A stretch of DNA of 64,000 bases from Anaerolineales bacterium. GTDB lineage: Bacteria > Chloroflexota > Anaerolineae > 4572-78 > J111. This document shows, piece after piece, positions 26,276 to 34,249 of this stretch; position 1 is the stretch's first letter, and each line of letters starts with the position of its first letter. A model generated the notes under the pieces. The model was not told where the DNA came from and ran no database searches. It saw only the letters and a program-made list of their open reading frames with translations. The stretch is from positions 372,001-436,000 of the forward strand of contig JABTUW010000002.1 of assembly GCA_015075185.1 (NCBI GenBank), given 5' to 3'. The position numbers were made by a program, and so were the translations under genes.

Positions 26276-27871
26276 TCAACCCAAAATTTCAAAATGAGGC
26301 GGCGCTTGATGACCATCTTCGTGATGGGTGATTTCATTGGTGATAGTCGCCACTGAAACGCCCGCACTCACCAACGCCAGAAGGGCACAAGCGGCCATCA
26401 TCCAGCGAAAGGCCTCCACAAAAGCCTCGTCAATCACCGCCTGAACTTGCGCCTGCACCTCCGGCGCAAGTTCAGGCGGGGCCGTTGCCCCGCCCAACTT
26501 TAACTTTTCTTCTTGCAGGAACAAACGATCCTGATTGGACAGAGGGAGTGATTGAGTCCGATCCTCCAAGGAAGCGCTAAATTGGAGCACCATTAAGGCT
26601 CCCAACATAGCTACGGCTAACATCGAGGCAATACGCGCGGCAGCATTGCTCAATCCAGAAGCCAAACCGGAAAGATGGGTCGGCACCGCGCCCAGAGCCA
26701 CACTGGTCAGCGGCGCTACGGTGATGCCCAGGCCAATACCATAAAGAATGGTGGCTGGTAAAAAAGTTAACCAATAATTGGCTTTCACGCCAGGGATTAT
26801 GTACAGAAAAAAGCCAATCGCAATCACCACTGGGCCGATAATCATCAGTGAACGCGGCCCATACTTGTCAGCATAATGCCCCGACCAACGAGACAGCAAG
26901 AACAGCAGGATAATGATCGGCATAAATGCTGCTCCAGTATTGGTCGCCGAAAAGTTTTGAATCTGCTGCAAGTTAAGCGGCAGAAAGAAGAAGACGCCGC
27001 TCATAGCAAAATAGAGAATAAACGTGATGAGGGTAATTCCGGTAAAGAGACGGTGTTTGAAGAGTTGAAGGGGGATCATCGGATGTTCGGTTTTGGTTTC
27101 AACAACGCCAAAAGCAATTAGGAAAACCAGGCTGGCCACCAGCGAAATCGGCACGGAGGGAGCGGCCCAGCCTCGCCGCGGTCCTTCAATCAGTCCAAAT
27201 ATCAGGCTGCCCAGGCCAATGGTAATCAGAACGGCGCCCAGCCAATCCTGGCTTTCTGGGATTTTTTCACTCTTGCTCTCGGGGACAAAGCGATGGCTAA
27301 GATAGAGGGTCAGCAGTCCCAGCGGCAAATTGATATAAAAAGCCGCCCGCCACGAGACATTATCAACCAGCCAGCCGCCCAGCAACGGACCGATAGCTGT
27401 CGTCAGGGGGGTAAAAGCCGACCACGTTCCAACCACGCGGCCTCGCCTTTCGGCAGGGAAGCTGGCATTTAAGATCGCCAGACAGCCCGGCAGCATAATT
27501 GCTCCAGAGATGCCTTGAAAAACACGGGCAGCCACCAACACGGTTAAATCGGTCGCCGCTCCGCACGCAACCGAAGCCAGGGTAAAACCGATCAGGCCGA
27601 TGTTAAACAGTTTTCTGCGGCCATAACGGTCGCTCAAAGAGCCAGCTACCAGAATAGGGACACTCAAGAAGAGAATATAAATATCAATCAGCCATTGCAA
27701 ACCACTCACCGAAGCATTGAAATCCTTTTGGATTTGAGGGAGAGCAACGGTGACCACGGTCCCATCGAGGAAAACCATCCCTGCTCCGATTACAGTGGCA
27801 GTCAAGATAAAATTACCTTGCCAGGGGGTTAATTGGGACGGCGACGTTATATTAGACTGAATATTTTGCAC
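26276..27871 (-). CDS. MFS drug-efflux transporter, DHA2 (EmrB/QacA-like) family
   Basis: 531 residues with about 14 membrane helices. Motif A loop GSLSDRYGRRKLF, motif D1-like GAGMVFLDGTVVTVALPQIQ with Asp in helix 1, and motif C GPLLGGWLVDNVSWRAAFYINLPLG. These identify a proton-coupled multidrug exporter of the DHA2 group. The start codon is GTG, with only a weak GGA upstream. No adjacent TetR/MarR regulator is visible. Confidence 0.92.
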   Translation of the reverse strand: MQNIQSNITSPSQLTPWQGNFILTATVIGAGMVFLDGTVVTVALPQIQKDFNASVSGLQWLIDIYILFLSVPILVAGSLSDRYGRRKLFNIGLIGFTLASVACGAATDLTVLVAARVFQGISGAIMLPGCLAILNASFPAERRGRVVGTWSAFTPLTTAIGPLLGGWLVDNVSWRAAFYINLPLGLLTLYLSHRFVPESKSEKIPESQDWLGAVLITIGLGSLIFGLIEGPRRGWAAPSVPISLVASLVFLIAFGVVETKTEHPMIPLQLFKHRLFTGITLITFILYFAMSGVFFFLPLNLQQIQNFSATNTGAAFMPIIILLFLLSRWSGHYADKYGPRSLMIIGPVVIAIGFFLYIIPGVKANYWLTFLPATILYGIGLGITVAPLTSVALGAVPTHLSGLASGLSNAAARIASMLAVAMLGALMVLQFSASLEDRTQSLPLSNQDRLFLQEEKLKLGGATAPPELAPEVQAQVQAVIDEAFVEAFRWMMAACALLALVSAGVSVATITNEITHHEDGHQAPPHFEILG

Positions 27872-28186
27872 CGGTAAAGATTTGTCCTTAACTTAGCCAG
27901 GTGGTAAAAATTAATCACTGGCTGCTGGGAGTGATTAACACTAGCAGGTCAGTAAAAACCCAGGGGATTTTACCAGTCTCCGGCAGACCGCGCAATTTGA
28001 ACCTACAGATGGCAAGAATATGCGCAATTGAGGCTGAATTCTTCCATCTTTCTTCCCGGCCGAAAGAACCTTAATCTTTACCCTAGGATCGTGGATTAAA
28101 TCACTTGGGCGATCTCGTTCTCAAACTGACACGAAGCGTAGGAACGAGATTGCTGGTAAGGTATTTAACTCCTATTCCTTAACAAA
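27872..28186. other. Gene-free stretch with an inverted repeat
   Basis: No gene recognised. It contains ATCTCGTTC/GAACGAGAT arms at 28112-28150, part of a common bacterial intergenic repeat type. Since both flanking genes are on the minus strand it must include the promoter of the MFS gene, which could not be pinpointed. Confidence 0.5.
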
Positions 28187-28215
28187 TATAAAAGCTCCGC
28201 ATTGGAGCTTTTATA
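28187..28215 (-). terminator. Intrinsic terminator after the methyltransferase gene (bidirectional)
   Basis: Perfect 12-bp stem (TATAAAAGCTCC / GGAGCTTTTATA) with a 5-nt loop, 23 nt after the methyltransferase stop. U-rich tails lie on both sides. Confidence 0.85.
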
Positions 28216-28237
28216 GGCTATGAGAACAAAATAAGAC

Positions 28238-28987
28238 TTACGTGTTAAGCTTGGTTCCCCAACCGTAGAGGAAGAAATTAGCTGTTTGTTTAACCGTAAC
28301 CGATAGGTCATAGGCTTTAAATCGTTCGGTTAAATCTATCGGCAAGTAATATACCTTGACAACTTGAAACTCCCGGCCATCCTTCAAACGGCGGGTGATT
28401 GTAGCATAATCACTCTCAGCAAATTGAGGTGAGGCCTTACGCTGGGCTAAAGTTTGGGTTACGCGGTCAATCATATCTTTAGATGTTGAGGTTGGCTCTG
28501 GTCGTGAATCGACAAAGAACAGTTTGCCTCCCGGTTTAAGCGCCCCGGCTATGGTGCCGATAAAATCATACAGCAGTGCTGGTGGCACGTGTGACAACCA
28601 AAATCCCATAAAAACTGCATCGTAGGTCATCACCGGTTGCCAATAAAACAGGTCCGTCACAGTATAGGTAACTTTGTCGCTCTGCACCCGGTAGCGGTTT
28701 AGTTCAAGCATTTCTTCGGAGCTGTCTACGGCGGTGACATGATCGGCTGTCTTAACCAGTTCCTGGGTCCAGATACCCGTACCGGCAGCCATATCTAAAA
28801 CTTGCCCGGTCAGATTCGCTTCAACTAAGGCACGGCGAACTTCTTCAACTTCGCTTTCCCACTGCCGGGTATGTTCCGCTCCGTGATCATAACGCCCCCG
28901 CCGGTAGAACCACTCGTCGTACTCCTGAGCGCGGGCATGGTAGTAGGCTTTTTGTTCCTCAAGAACTTTTTGGAGAGCTTCGGTCAT
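28238..28987 (-). CDS. Class I SAM-dependent methyltransferase
   Basis: 249 residues from the ATG preceded by GGAGAAAGGAC. Motif I VLDMAAGTGIWTQEL, acidic motif AVDSSEEML, motif post-I TDLFYWQP and motif III-like LKPGGKLFFVDSR define a Rossmann methyltransferase of the Methyltransf_11/25 type. The N-terminal YYHARAQEYDEWFYRRGRYD is typical of small-molecule methyltransferases. The acceptor cannot be told. It shares the strand with the deacetylase gene behind it (gap 47 nt). Confidence 0.9.
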   Translation of the reverse strand: MTEALQKVLEEQKAYYHARAQEYDEWFYRRGRYDHGAEHTRQWESEVEEVRRALVEANLTGQVLDMAAGTGIWTQELVKTADHVTAVDSSEEMLELNRYRVQSDKVTYTVTDLFYWQPVMTYDAVFMGFWLSHVPPALLYDFIGTIAGALKPGGKLFFVDSRPEPTSTSKDMIDRVTQTLAQRKASPQFAESDYATITRRLKDGREFQVVKVYYLPIDLTERFKAYDLSVTVKQTANFFLYGWGTKLNT

Positions 28988-29034
28988 GTCCTTTCTCCAC
29001 TTTCGCAATAAGAGGTCAGTATAACCGTTTGACC

Positions 29035-30063
29035 TCAGGTAATATTATGGATGATCTTTAACCTGGCTAATAGGGCCGAGATATCCGGCTCGCGCCAGGG
29101 TGACGGGCCGAAGGGATCGTGAGCCAATGGGTCGCCCAGCAACCCTCTAAAAACATTGCCCACGCCCAGCGCCAAGACATCCAGGTTATAACCACCTTCC
29201 AAAGTAAAAACAATTTTCCCCTGGCACAGTTCGCTTGCCAGATCAATTAAGCTCTGACATAGCCAGTGATAACCACTGAGACTGAGGCCGATATTGGCCA
29301 AAGGGTCATCCCAATGAGCGTCAAAACCCGCCGAAATCAGAATCAGTTCCGGTTGAAACCGGCGGAGAATTGGAAAAACCAGCTCACCATACAAACGCTT
29401 AAGTCCTTCATCGCTGACACCCATTGGCAAAGGGATATTCACGGTTGCACCTTTAGCCTTGCCTTCGCCAATCTCATCGGCTGCCCCGGTGCCGGGATAG
29501 TAGGGATATTCATGGCTGGACACAAACAGCACGCTCGGGTCCTCGATTAAAACATCTTGGGTGCCGTTGCCATGATGAACATCAAAATCAATAATAGCGA
29601 CACGCTCCAACCCGTAATCAAAGCGTGCCGCCCGCGCCGCTACGGCGACCGTACTAAACAGGCAAAATCCCATCGCTCGAATCGGGGTGGCGTGGTGTCC
29701 GGGTGGGCGCACCAGGGCAAAACCATTATCAAGCCGGCCATCCAGCACCGCTGTGGTTAAATCCACAAGTCCCCCCGCCGCCCGAACTGCTGCCTCGTAG
29801 GAGAAGGAGTTAGTATAGGTATCAGCGTCCAGCATTCCTCCCCCATTACGGCTTACCTCTTCAACCCGCTCGATGTGGCGCGGGTGATGGCAGCGCATCA
29901 ACTCCAGCCGTGTCACGGGACGGCTGGGAATATGTGTCAACCTGGGCAAAAACCCATTTTTGCCCAAGTAATCCATTATTGCAGCTAGACGATTGGCGCT
30001 CTCCGGGTGACCCGGAAAATCGTGCCGAGTAAAGATCTCATCGAAAACATAGCCAGTAGCCAT
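29035..30063 (-). CDS. Histone-deacetylase-like (AcuC/HDAC family) amidohydrolase
   Basis: 342 residues from the ATG giving MATGYVFDEIF; 18 codons upstream are open but GGGAGG lies before this site. Zinc-enzyme motifs: RPPGHHATPIRAMGFC (paired His), IIDFDVHHGNGTQDVL (metal Asp and His), SSHEYPYYPGTG and LISAGFDAHWDDPLA (second Asp), LEGGYNLDVLA. Bacterial members deacetylate acetyl-lysine, acetylpolyamines or acetoin-pathway proteins. The natural substrate is unknown. Confidence 0.93.
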   Translation of the reverse strand: MATGYVFDEIFTRHDFPGHPESANRLAAIMDYLGKNGFLPRLTHIPSRPVTRLELMRCHHPRHIERVEEVSRNGGGMLDADTYTNSFSYEAAVRAAGGLVDLTTAVLDGRLDNGFALVRPPGHHATPIRAMGFCLFSTVAVAARAARFDYGLERVAIIDFDVHHGNGTQDVLIEDPSVLFVSSHEYPYYPGTGAADEIGEGKAKGATVNIPLPMGVSDEGLKRLYGELVFPILRRFQPELILISAGFDAHWDDPLANIGLSLSGYHWLCQSLIDLASELCQGKIVFTLEGGYNLDVLALGVGNVFRGLLGDPLAHDPFGPSPWREPDISALLARLKIIHNIT

Positions 30064-30137
30064 GACTTCACCCATCCCCTCCCGTCTAAAGTGTAATCGG
30101 CTTAGGGCAAAAGTCAAACCAAGTCAATGGCCTGGAA

Positions 30138-30168
30138 AATGAAAAAGCCACCCCGAAGGATGGCTTTT
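30138..30168 (-). terminator. Intrinsic terminator after the Flp pilin
   Basis: On the minus strand: AAAAGCCATCC-TTCG-GGGTGGCTTTTT, an 11-bp stem with one mismatch, a UUCG tetraloop and a short U tract, 36 nt after the pilin stop and before the deacetylase gene. Confidence 0.85.
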
Positions 30169-30203
30169 GAAAAAAATACACGATTTCTAGCTGAATAAAT
30201 AGC

Positions 30204-30350
30204 TTAGAGGTTACCAACGATATTGCTGAAGACGTTACCGACAACCGGGCCAAGCAACAGGAGGATAGCGATAACCACGATGGCGACCAGGACGAGGATG
30301 AGCGCGTATTCTACCAGGCCTTGACCTTCTTCACGTGGAAGAAACAACAT
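30204..30350 (-). CDS. Flp/Fap-type IVb pilin (48 aa)
   Basis: 48 residues beginning MLFLPREEGQGLVEYALILV. The EGQGLVEYAL motif followed by a long hydrophobic helix is the hallmark of Flp pilins: prepilin peptidase cuts after the Gly, leaving Glu at position 5 of the mature protein. A perfect AAGGAG lies 8 nt before the ATG. It has its own terminator. No tad/rcp assembly genes are present in the window. It is too short for most gene callers' cut-offs. Confidence 0.93.
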   Translation of the reverse strand: MLFLPREEGQGLVEYALILVLVAIVVIAILLLLGPVVGNVFSNIVGNL

Positions 30351-30692
30351 GTTTTATCTCCTTTCTGTAAAATATAGTTGAACTACGTCTGAACCCAGAA
30401 AAATTTGGCTTTATGTTATCAAAACCAAGTAGCAGAGCAAGTAGCGGTGAGAGTGTAGTGGAAGTGGGGTTAGAGCAGGTGTGTACGGGTAACTTGTCGA
30501 GGTTGAAGTTATGGAAGATCAATTATTAAGTTCTAAATCAAGCTTAACACAATCACCATTTTTCTCTGGGTTCAACTCAACTGTCAACATCATACACCAA
30601 TTTTGAATTTTTGTGACCCCCTGAAATTGGGGGTTTTTTGGCTAAATATGAATTTCGAAAGAAAAACTAAGAGCTAGGGCTAACAATTCGCA
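30351..30692. other. Divergent intergenic region between pilin and MoxR
   Basis: No gene found. It holds the upstream region of the pilin (minus) and an isolated plus-strand terminator at 30617-30639 that does not follow any plus-strand gene. Confidence 0.6.
30617..30639 (+). terminator. Orphan intrinsic terminator upstream of MoxR
   Basis: CCCCC-tgaaatt-GGGGG followed by TTTTTT on the plus strand. The nearest plus-strand gene upstream ends at 24882, so the hairpin must end an unseen short transcript or protect the moxR promoter from read-through. Confidence 0.75.
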
Positions 30693-30721
30693 TTGTATCC
30701 ATCGCCATAAGCTGGTATAAT
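30693..30721 (+). promoter_or_regulatory. Sigma-70-like promoter of MoxR-DUF58
   Basis: TTGTAT (30693-30698), 17-nt spacer, TATAAT (30716-30721), 36 nt before the moxR ATG, which has AAGGAG behind it. Confidence 0.7.
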
Positions 30722-30757
30722 TGTCAGGGTAATTATCCAAGGAGTTGTTTCTATCAT

Positions 30758-31711
30758 ATGGAAATTGTTAAAGATTTCGCCAGTAAAGTCATCACCAACG
30801 TCGAGAAGGTAATTGTCGGCAAGCGTGGACCGGTGGAGGCGACGCTGCTGGCCTTGTTATGTCAGGGTCATATACTGATTGAGGATGTGCCCGGTACGGG
30901 TAAGACAATTCTGGCTCGGGCTGTGGCGCTTTCGATTGGCTGTTCGTTTCGGCGGATTCAATTTACCCCGGATATGCTGCCCAGCGATGTGACCGGCGTG
31001 TCGGTTTTCAATCAAAAAACGCACGAATTTGAATTTCGGCCTGGCCCGGTATTTGCTCAAATCGTGCTGACTGATGAAATTAACCGCGCGACCCCCAAAA
31101 CTCAAAGCGCCCTCTTGGAAGCGATGGATGAGCGCCAGGTGACGGTTGACGGTCATACCTACCCCATGGAAAAACCCTTCCTGGTCCTGGCTACCCAAAA
31201 TCCCATCGAATATGAAGGCACGTTTCCCCTACCCGAAGCGCAACTGGATCGCTTCATGCTGCGCATTCATATGGGCTACCCTGACAAAGCCAGCGAAATC
31301 GCCATTCTGAGTGCTCAGCAGTTTACTCACCCGATTACTACCTTAGAGCAGGTGGTAAGCCAGGAAGAGCTTCTAGCGGCCCAGGAGGCGGTAAAACAGG
31401 TTTATGCCGACGACTTAATCAAAGAGTACATCATCAACCTGTCTACGGCTACTCGCAACCATCCCGACGTTTATCTCGGCGTGAGTCCGCGCGGTAGTCT
31501 GGCCTTGTATCGCACCGCTCAAGCGCTGGCCGCCATTCGCCAGCGTGATTATGTCATCCCGGATGATGTCAAGTTTTTGGCAGAACCCACCCTGGCCCAT
31601 CGGCTGATTATCAGTCCGGCTGCCCGGATTAAAAACGTTGACCCCAAAGAGGTTGTCCAAGATATTCTTTCTTCCGTTCCCGTACCCGGTGCGCGGGTCA
31701 CAAGCCGATAG
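30758..31711 (+). CDS. MoxR-family AAA+ ATPase (copy 2)
   Basis: 317 residues, closely similar to the copy at 21861. Walker [12 protein letters not shown], Walker [27 protein letters not shown], sensor [22 protein letters not shown], and [18 protein letters not shown]. It precedes the DUF58 gene by 70 nt, the standard MoxR-DUF58 pairing in which the ATPase acts on a partner with a VWA-like fold, often in envelope stress or assembly. Confidence 0.93.
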   Translation: MEIVKDFASKVITNVEKVIVGKRGPVEATLLALLCQGHILIEDVPGTGKTILARAVALSIGCSFRRIQFTPDMLPSDVTGVSVFNQKTHEFEFRPGPVFAQIVLTDEINRATPKTQSALLEAMDERQVTVDGHTYPMEKPFLVLATQNPIEYEGTFPLPEAQLDRFMLRIHMGYPDKASEIAILSAQQFTHPITTLEQVVSQEELLAAQEAVKQVYADDLIKEYIINLSTATRNHPDVYLGVSPRGSLALYRTAQALAAIRQRDYVIPDDVKFLAEPTLAHRLIISPAARIKNVDPKEVVQDILSSVPVPGARVTSR

Positions 31712-31781
31712 AACGTGGTCGGGTAGCAGGCAACACCGGTTTTTATCTGACTACTGACTACTATTCACAGGAGAGCTTTTC

Positions 31782-33071
31782 TTGCGCAGCTTAGAACGAA
31801 GCTGGGTTCTTTTTTTGATGTGGCTGGCCGCCCTGGTTGGGGTACTGTCGGTGGGGCATCCACTCTTTTTCAACCTGTTTTATCTGTTTGGGGCTATTCT
31901 GCTGCTCTCTTACCTGTGGGCCTGGCTCAATGTGCACTGGGTGCGAGTTACCCGGCAAACTCACCCTCGACAAGTCCAGGTAGGTAAATTTTTTGAAGAA
32001 CGGTTCGTCTTGGAGAATAGCGGCCCGCTGCCCAAATTGTGGATTGAGTTGAAAGATAATTCGGATTTACCAGGCCATCGCGCCAGCCGCGTTATTTCTA
32101 ACTTAGGCGGCAGACGGCAGCAGAGCTGGCATGTCCGGACTCCTTGCTACCGGCGCGGGCGTTATACCCTGGGTCCTATCTCGCTTTACAGCAGCGACCC
32201 TTTTGGCCTGTTTTTACTCAAAAAGGATTTGCCTCGCTCATTCACTTCCCATGTGGTGGTTTACCCCATGGCCGTTGATTTGCCCGCATTTCAACCGCCG
32301 GTGGGTGAGCAAACCGGCGGTGAGGTGATGCATCGCCGCACCCATTATGTGACTACTAACGTTTCTGGTATTCGCAATTATGTACCAGGCGACAGCTTTA
32401 ACCGGATTCACTGGGCCAGCACTGCTCGCACCGGCCAACTGATGGTCAAAGAATTTGAGCTGGATCCCATGGCCGATGTCTGGATTTTTTTGGATATGGA
32501 AAAACGGGTCCAGGCTGGCCTAACTTATGCTGAAGTACCGCCCCCTGTTTTGCCGGAGGTATATTGGGAAAAGCTGCCCAACTTCACCCTGCCGGCCAGC
32601 ACCGAAGAGTATGCTATTGCCATTGCCGCCTCTCTCAGCAAGCACTTTTTAGCCCAGAACCGAGCCGTAGGCCTTATCACCTATGCCAATGCCTATCATC
32701 GTGAAATCGCCCAAAGCGACCGGGGCGAACGGCAATTGACCCGTATTTATGAGATGTTGGCCGTCACCCAGGCGCACGGCGCTCTTCCTCTGGCCGAAGT
32801 GCTGGCAGCCGAAGCTCTGCGCATGAATCGAAACACGACCGTAATGATTGTCACCTCGGCCATTGACGCGGAGTGGGTAGCCGCTGCCCGCCACTTAACC
32901 GACCGGGGCATCAGGACAACAGCGATCCTGATAGATCCGGGCAGTTTCGGGATGCCCTATAATTCCCTGGAAACAGAAATAGAACTGACGGCAAGTTATA
33001 TTCCTCATTATATCGTTCATCAGGGCGACTCTCTCGATCAAGCCCTGGCTAACGTCCGCTCGGCACGCTAA
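31782..33071 (+). CDS. DUF58 domain protein with two N-terminal membrane helices
   Basis: 429 residues. Two hydrophobic helices at ~8-50 (VLFLMWLAALVGVLSVG, LFNLFYLFGAILLLSYLW) anchor it. The DUF58 core motif GIRNYVPGDSFNRIHWASTARTGQLMVKEFE at ~205-235 is complete, followed by a VWA-like alpha/beta region (VWIFLDMEKRV ... VMIVTSAIDAEW). Start is TTG with GGAG 8 nt upstream. Usual partner of MoxR. Confidence 0.92.
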   Translation: MRSLERSWVLFLMWLAALVGVLSVGHPLFFNLFYLFGAILLLSYLWAWLNVHWVRVTRQTHPRQVQVGKFFEERFVLENSGPLPKLWIELKDNSDLPGHRASRVISNLGGRRQQSWHVRTPCYRRGRYTLGPISLYSSDPFGLFLLKKDLPRSFTSHVVVYPMAVDLPAFQPPVGEQTGGEVMHRRTHYVTTNVSGIRNYVPGDSFNRIHWASTARTGQLMVKEFELDPMADVWIFLDMEKRVQAGLTYAEVPPPVLPEVYWEKLPNFTLPASTEEYAIAIAASLSKHFLAQNRAVGLITYANAYHREIAQSDRGERQLTRIYEMLAVTQAHGALPLAEVLAAEALRMNRNTTVMIVTSAIDAEWVAAARHLTDRGIRTTAILIDPGSFGMPYNSLETEIELTASYIPHYIVHQGDSLDQALANVRSAR

Positions 33072-33162
33072 AACATCCCTCAATTTTTGCCCAAGCGAAG
33101 GTTTTTTGCCTCAACGAGTATAAGAAGGTAACAAACCCTAAAAACCTTTTGGAGGTACGAGC

Positions 33163-33354
33163 GTGCAAAAAATATTAAATTTTGTCACTCGACTAACCCA
33201 CGGCCGCTGGCAAGTTGTTCCCGCTCAGCAAGTTGACACCCTTCAAGCAGAAATAGAACGCTTGGAGAAGCATTTGGATCGCCTTCCTGCTCAACAAAAT
33301 CGCCCCAAAGCTACAACCCAAGACCTGCAGAAATATCTGGATTTAGCCGGTTAA
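33163..33354 (+). CDS. Small coiled-coil hypothetical protein
   Basis: 63 residues starting at GTG, 7 nt after GGAGG. Residues ~24-42 (TLQAEIERLEKHLDRL) form heptads. No known family recognised. It lies 91 nt after DUF58 and just before the strong promoter of the ABC exporter region. Confidence 0.6.
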   Translation: MQKILNFVTRLTHGRWQVVPAQQVDTLQAEIERLEKHLDRLPAQQNRPKATTQDLQKYLDLAG

Positions 33355-33418
33355 GGATTTTTGGCCGGTTATGCAACTTTTTTTAAGGGAAACCCCGGCC
33401 TAAAGTCAAAATAGGGTC

Positions 33419-33448
33419 TTGACATTTCGGCAAAACGTGTGATATACT
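33419..33448 (+). promoter_or_regulatory. Strong sigma-70 promoter before the leader ORF
   Basis: Consensus TTGACA (33419-33424), 18-nt spacer, TATACT (33443-33448). The predicted start lies ~30 nt before the leader ORF. This is the best promoter match in the window. Confidence 0.9.
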
Positions 33449-33485
33449 GGCTAACGTAATCTTAAAGAAAAGGAGTGTGCAGACA

Positions 33486-33593
33486 ATGTCTATATGCATC
33501 ATCGTTCTCGCTACGATGCAACGACGTTCTAATGGCGGATTTACCGCTGTTCCTTGTCGTAGTGCGTCTGCTGACTCCGGGGTTTTAAGATAG
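33486..33593 (+). CDS. Leader peptide (35 aa) of a probable attenuator
   Basis: ATG 10 nt after AGGAG, encoding 35 residues from MSICIIVLATMQRRSNGG to TAG. Too short for usual annotation. It sits between the consensus promoter and two tandem intrinsic terminators. Its coding sequence can pair internally: TTCTAATGGC with GCCGTTAGAA just after the stop (10 bp, one G-U), and GTCTGC with the GCAGAC in the 5' arm of the first terminator. Such alternative pairings are what ribosome-mediated attenuation requires. Translation is inferred from the ribosome site only. Confidence 0.55.
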   Translation: MSICIIVLATMQRRSNGGFTAVPCRSASADSGVLR

Positions 33594-33614
33594 CCGTTAG
33601 AAGCTAACCACAGA

Positions 33615-33646
33615 GCCGCAGACCACTACCGTCTGCGGCTTTTTTA
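33615..33646 (+). terminator. Leader terminator 1
   Basis: Perfect 9-bp stem GCCGCAGAC / GTCTGCGGC, 7-nt loop, seven T's. It follows the leader ORF by 21 nt. Confidence 0.92.
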
Positions 33647-33680
33647 TTTGTCTCTTGGACAGGCTGTGCTTGTCCACCAA

Positions 33681-33708
33681 GCCGCAGTTCACCTATCTGC
33701 GGCTTTTT
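33681..33708 (+). terminator. Leader terminator 2
   Basis: Stem GCCGCAG / CTGCGGC, 9-nt loop, five T's then GTTTG. It shares its stem sequence with terminator 1, so the pair looks duplicated. Confidence 0.85.
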
Positions 33709-33746
33709 GTTTGTCCTTAAAAATATTGAAAAATAGGAGGGGAAAG

Positions 33747-33875
33747 ATGGTCAAAAAAGCAAGCAACGCGCTCAGATTGCTTTGGCCTCGGAGAACTAAT
33801 GACAAGTGGGGTCAGGAACAATGGCTTATACTCGATGTACTGGGTCTCAGGGGAATGGGCCGGCTGACGGCCTAG
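33747..33875 (+). CDS. Small hypothetical protein (42 aa) between leader terminators and ABC genes
   Basis: 42 residues beginning MVKKASNALRLLWPRR. The frame is open further upstream, but AGGAGGGG lies just before this ATG, and the upstream part runs through the second terminator. Basic N-terminus, no known family. Could be a second regulatory peptide. Confidence 0.5.
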   Translation: MVKKASNALRLLWPRRTNDKWGQEQWLILDVLGLRGMGRLTA

Positions 33876-33923
33876 CTGTCAAATACAGAAAACTATTGTC
33901 TCACAGTCGAAGGATGGTTAGCT

Positions 33924-34169
33924 ATGTCTCTGCAAGTTGAATATTTGATGCAAAGAGAAAAGTATCAAGACCTGATCCGGGTGGTGGAGCAAGACCGCTT
34001 GGTGCAGGCCGCCAAACTGCAAAATGCTGGTCAGCGAGGACTGCATCGAAACTTGGCCGCCTGGATGGGCGTCCAGATGGTTAAGTGGGGTTCAAAATTA
34101 CAACACTATGGCTCGGTCCCGGCGGCGACTTCAACTTCTGCCGCGCACACCGAGTATTTACCCAATTAA
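33924..34169 (+). CDS. Small helical hypothetical protein
   Basis: 81 residues: LMQREKYQDLIRVVEQDRLVQAA, then LHRNLAAWMGVQMVKWGSKLQHYG. The pattern is amphipathic helices with an aromatic/basic second half; small proteins of this sort occur widely but are unnamed. It precedes the exporter genes by 80 nt and is probably in the same transcript. GGATGG upstream is a weak ribosome site. Confidence 0.6.
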   Translation: MSLQVEYLMQREKYQDLIRVVEQDRLVQAAKLQNAGQRGLHRNLAAWMGVQMVKWGSKLQHYGSVPAATSTSAAHTEYLPN

Positions 34170-34191
34170 TGTCGCTAAGAGACGAGGACTG

Positions 34192-34220
34192 GAGGAGGCG
34201 ATAATAGATTTCGCCTCCTC
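34192..34220 (+). promoter_or_regulatory. Perfect hairpin in the 5' region of the ABC exporter
   Basis: GAGGAGGCGA / TCGCCTCCTC, 10-bp stem with 9-nt loop, ending 29 nt before the first exporter gene, without a U tract. It could control translation or protect the mRNA. Confidence 0.65.
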
Positions 34221-34249
34221 GCGTCAACGTGTCATAAGGAACATTCAAA

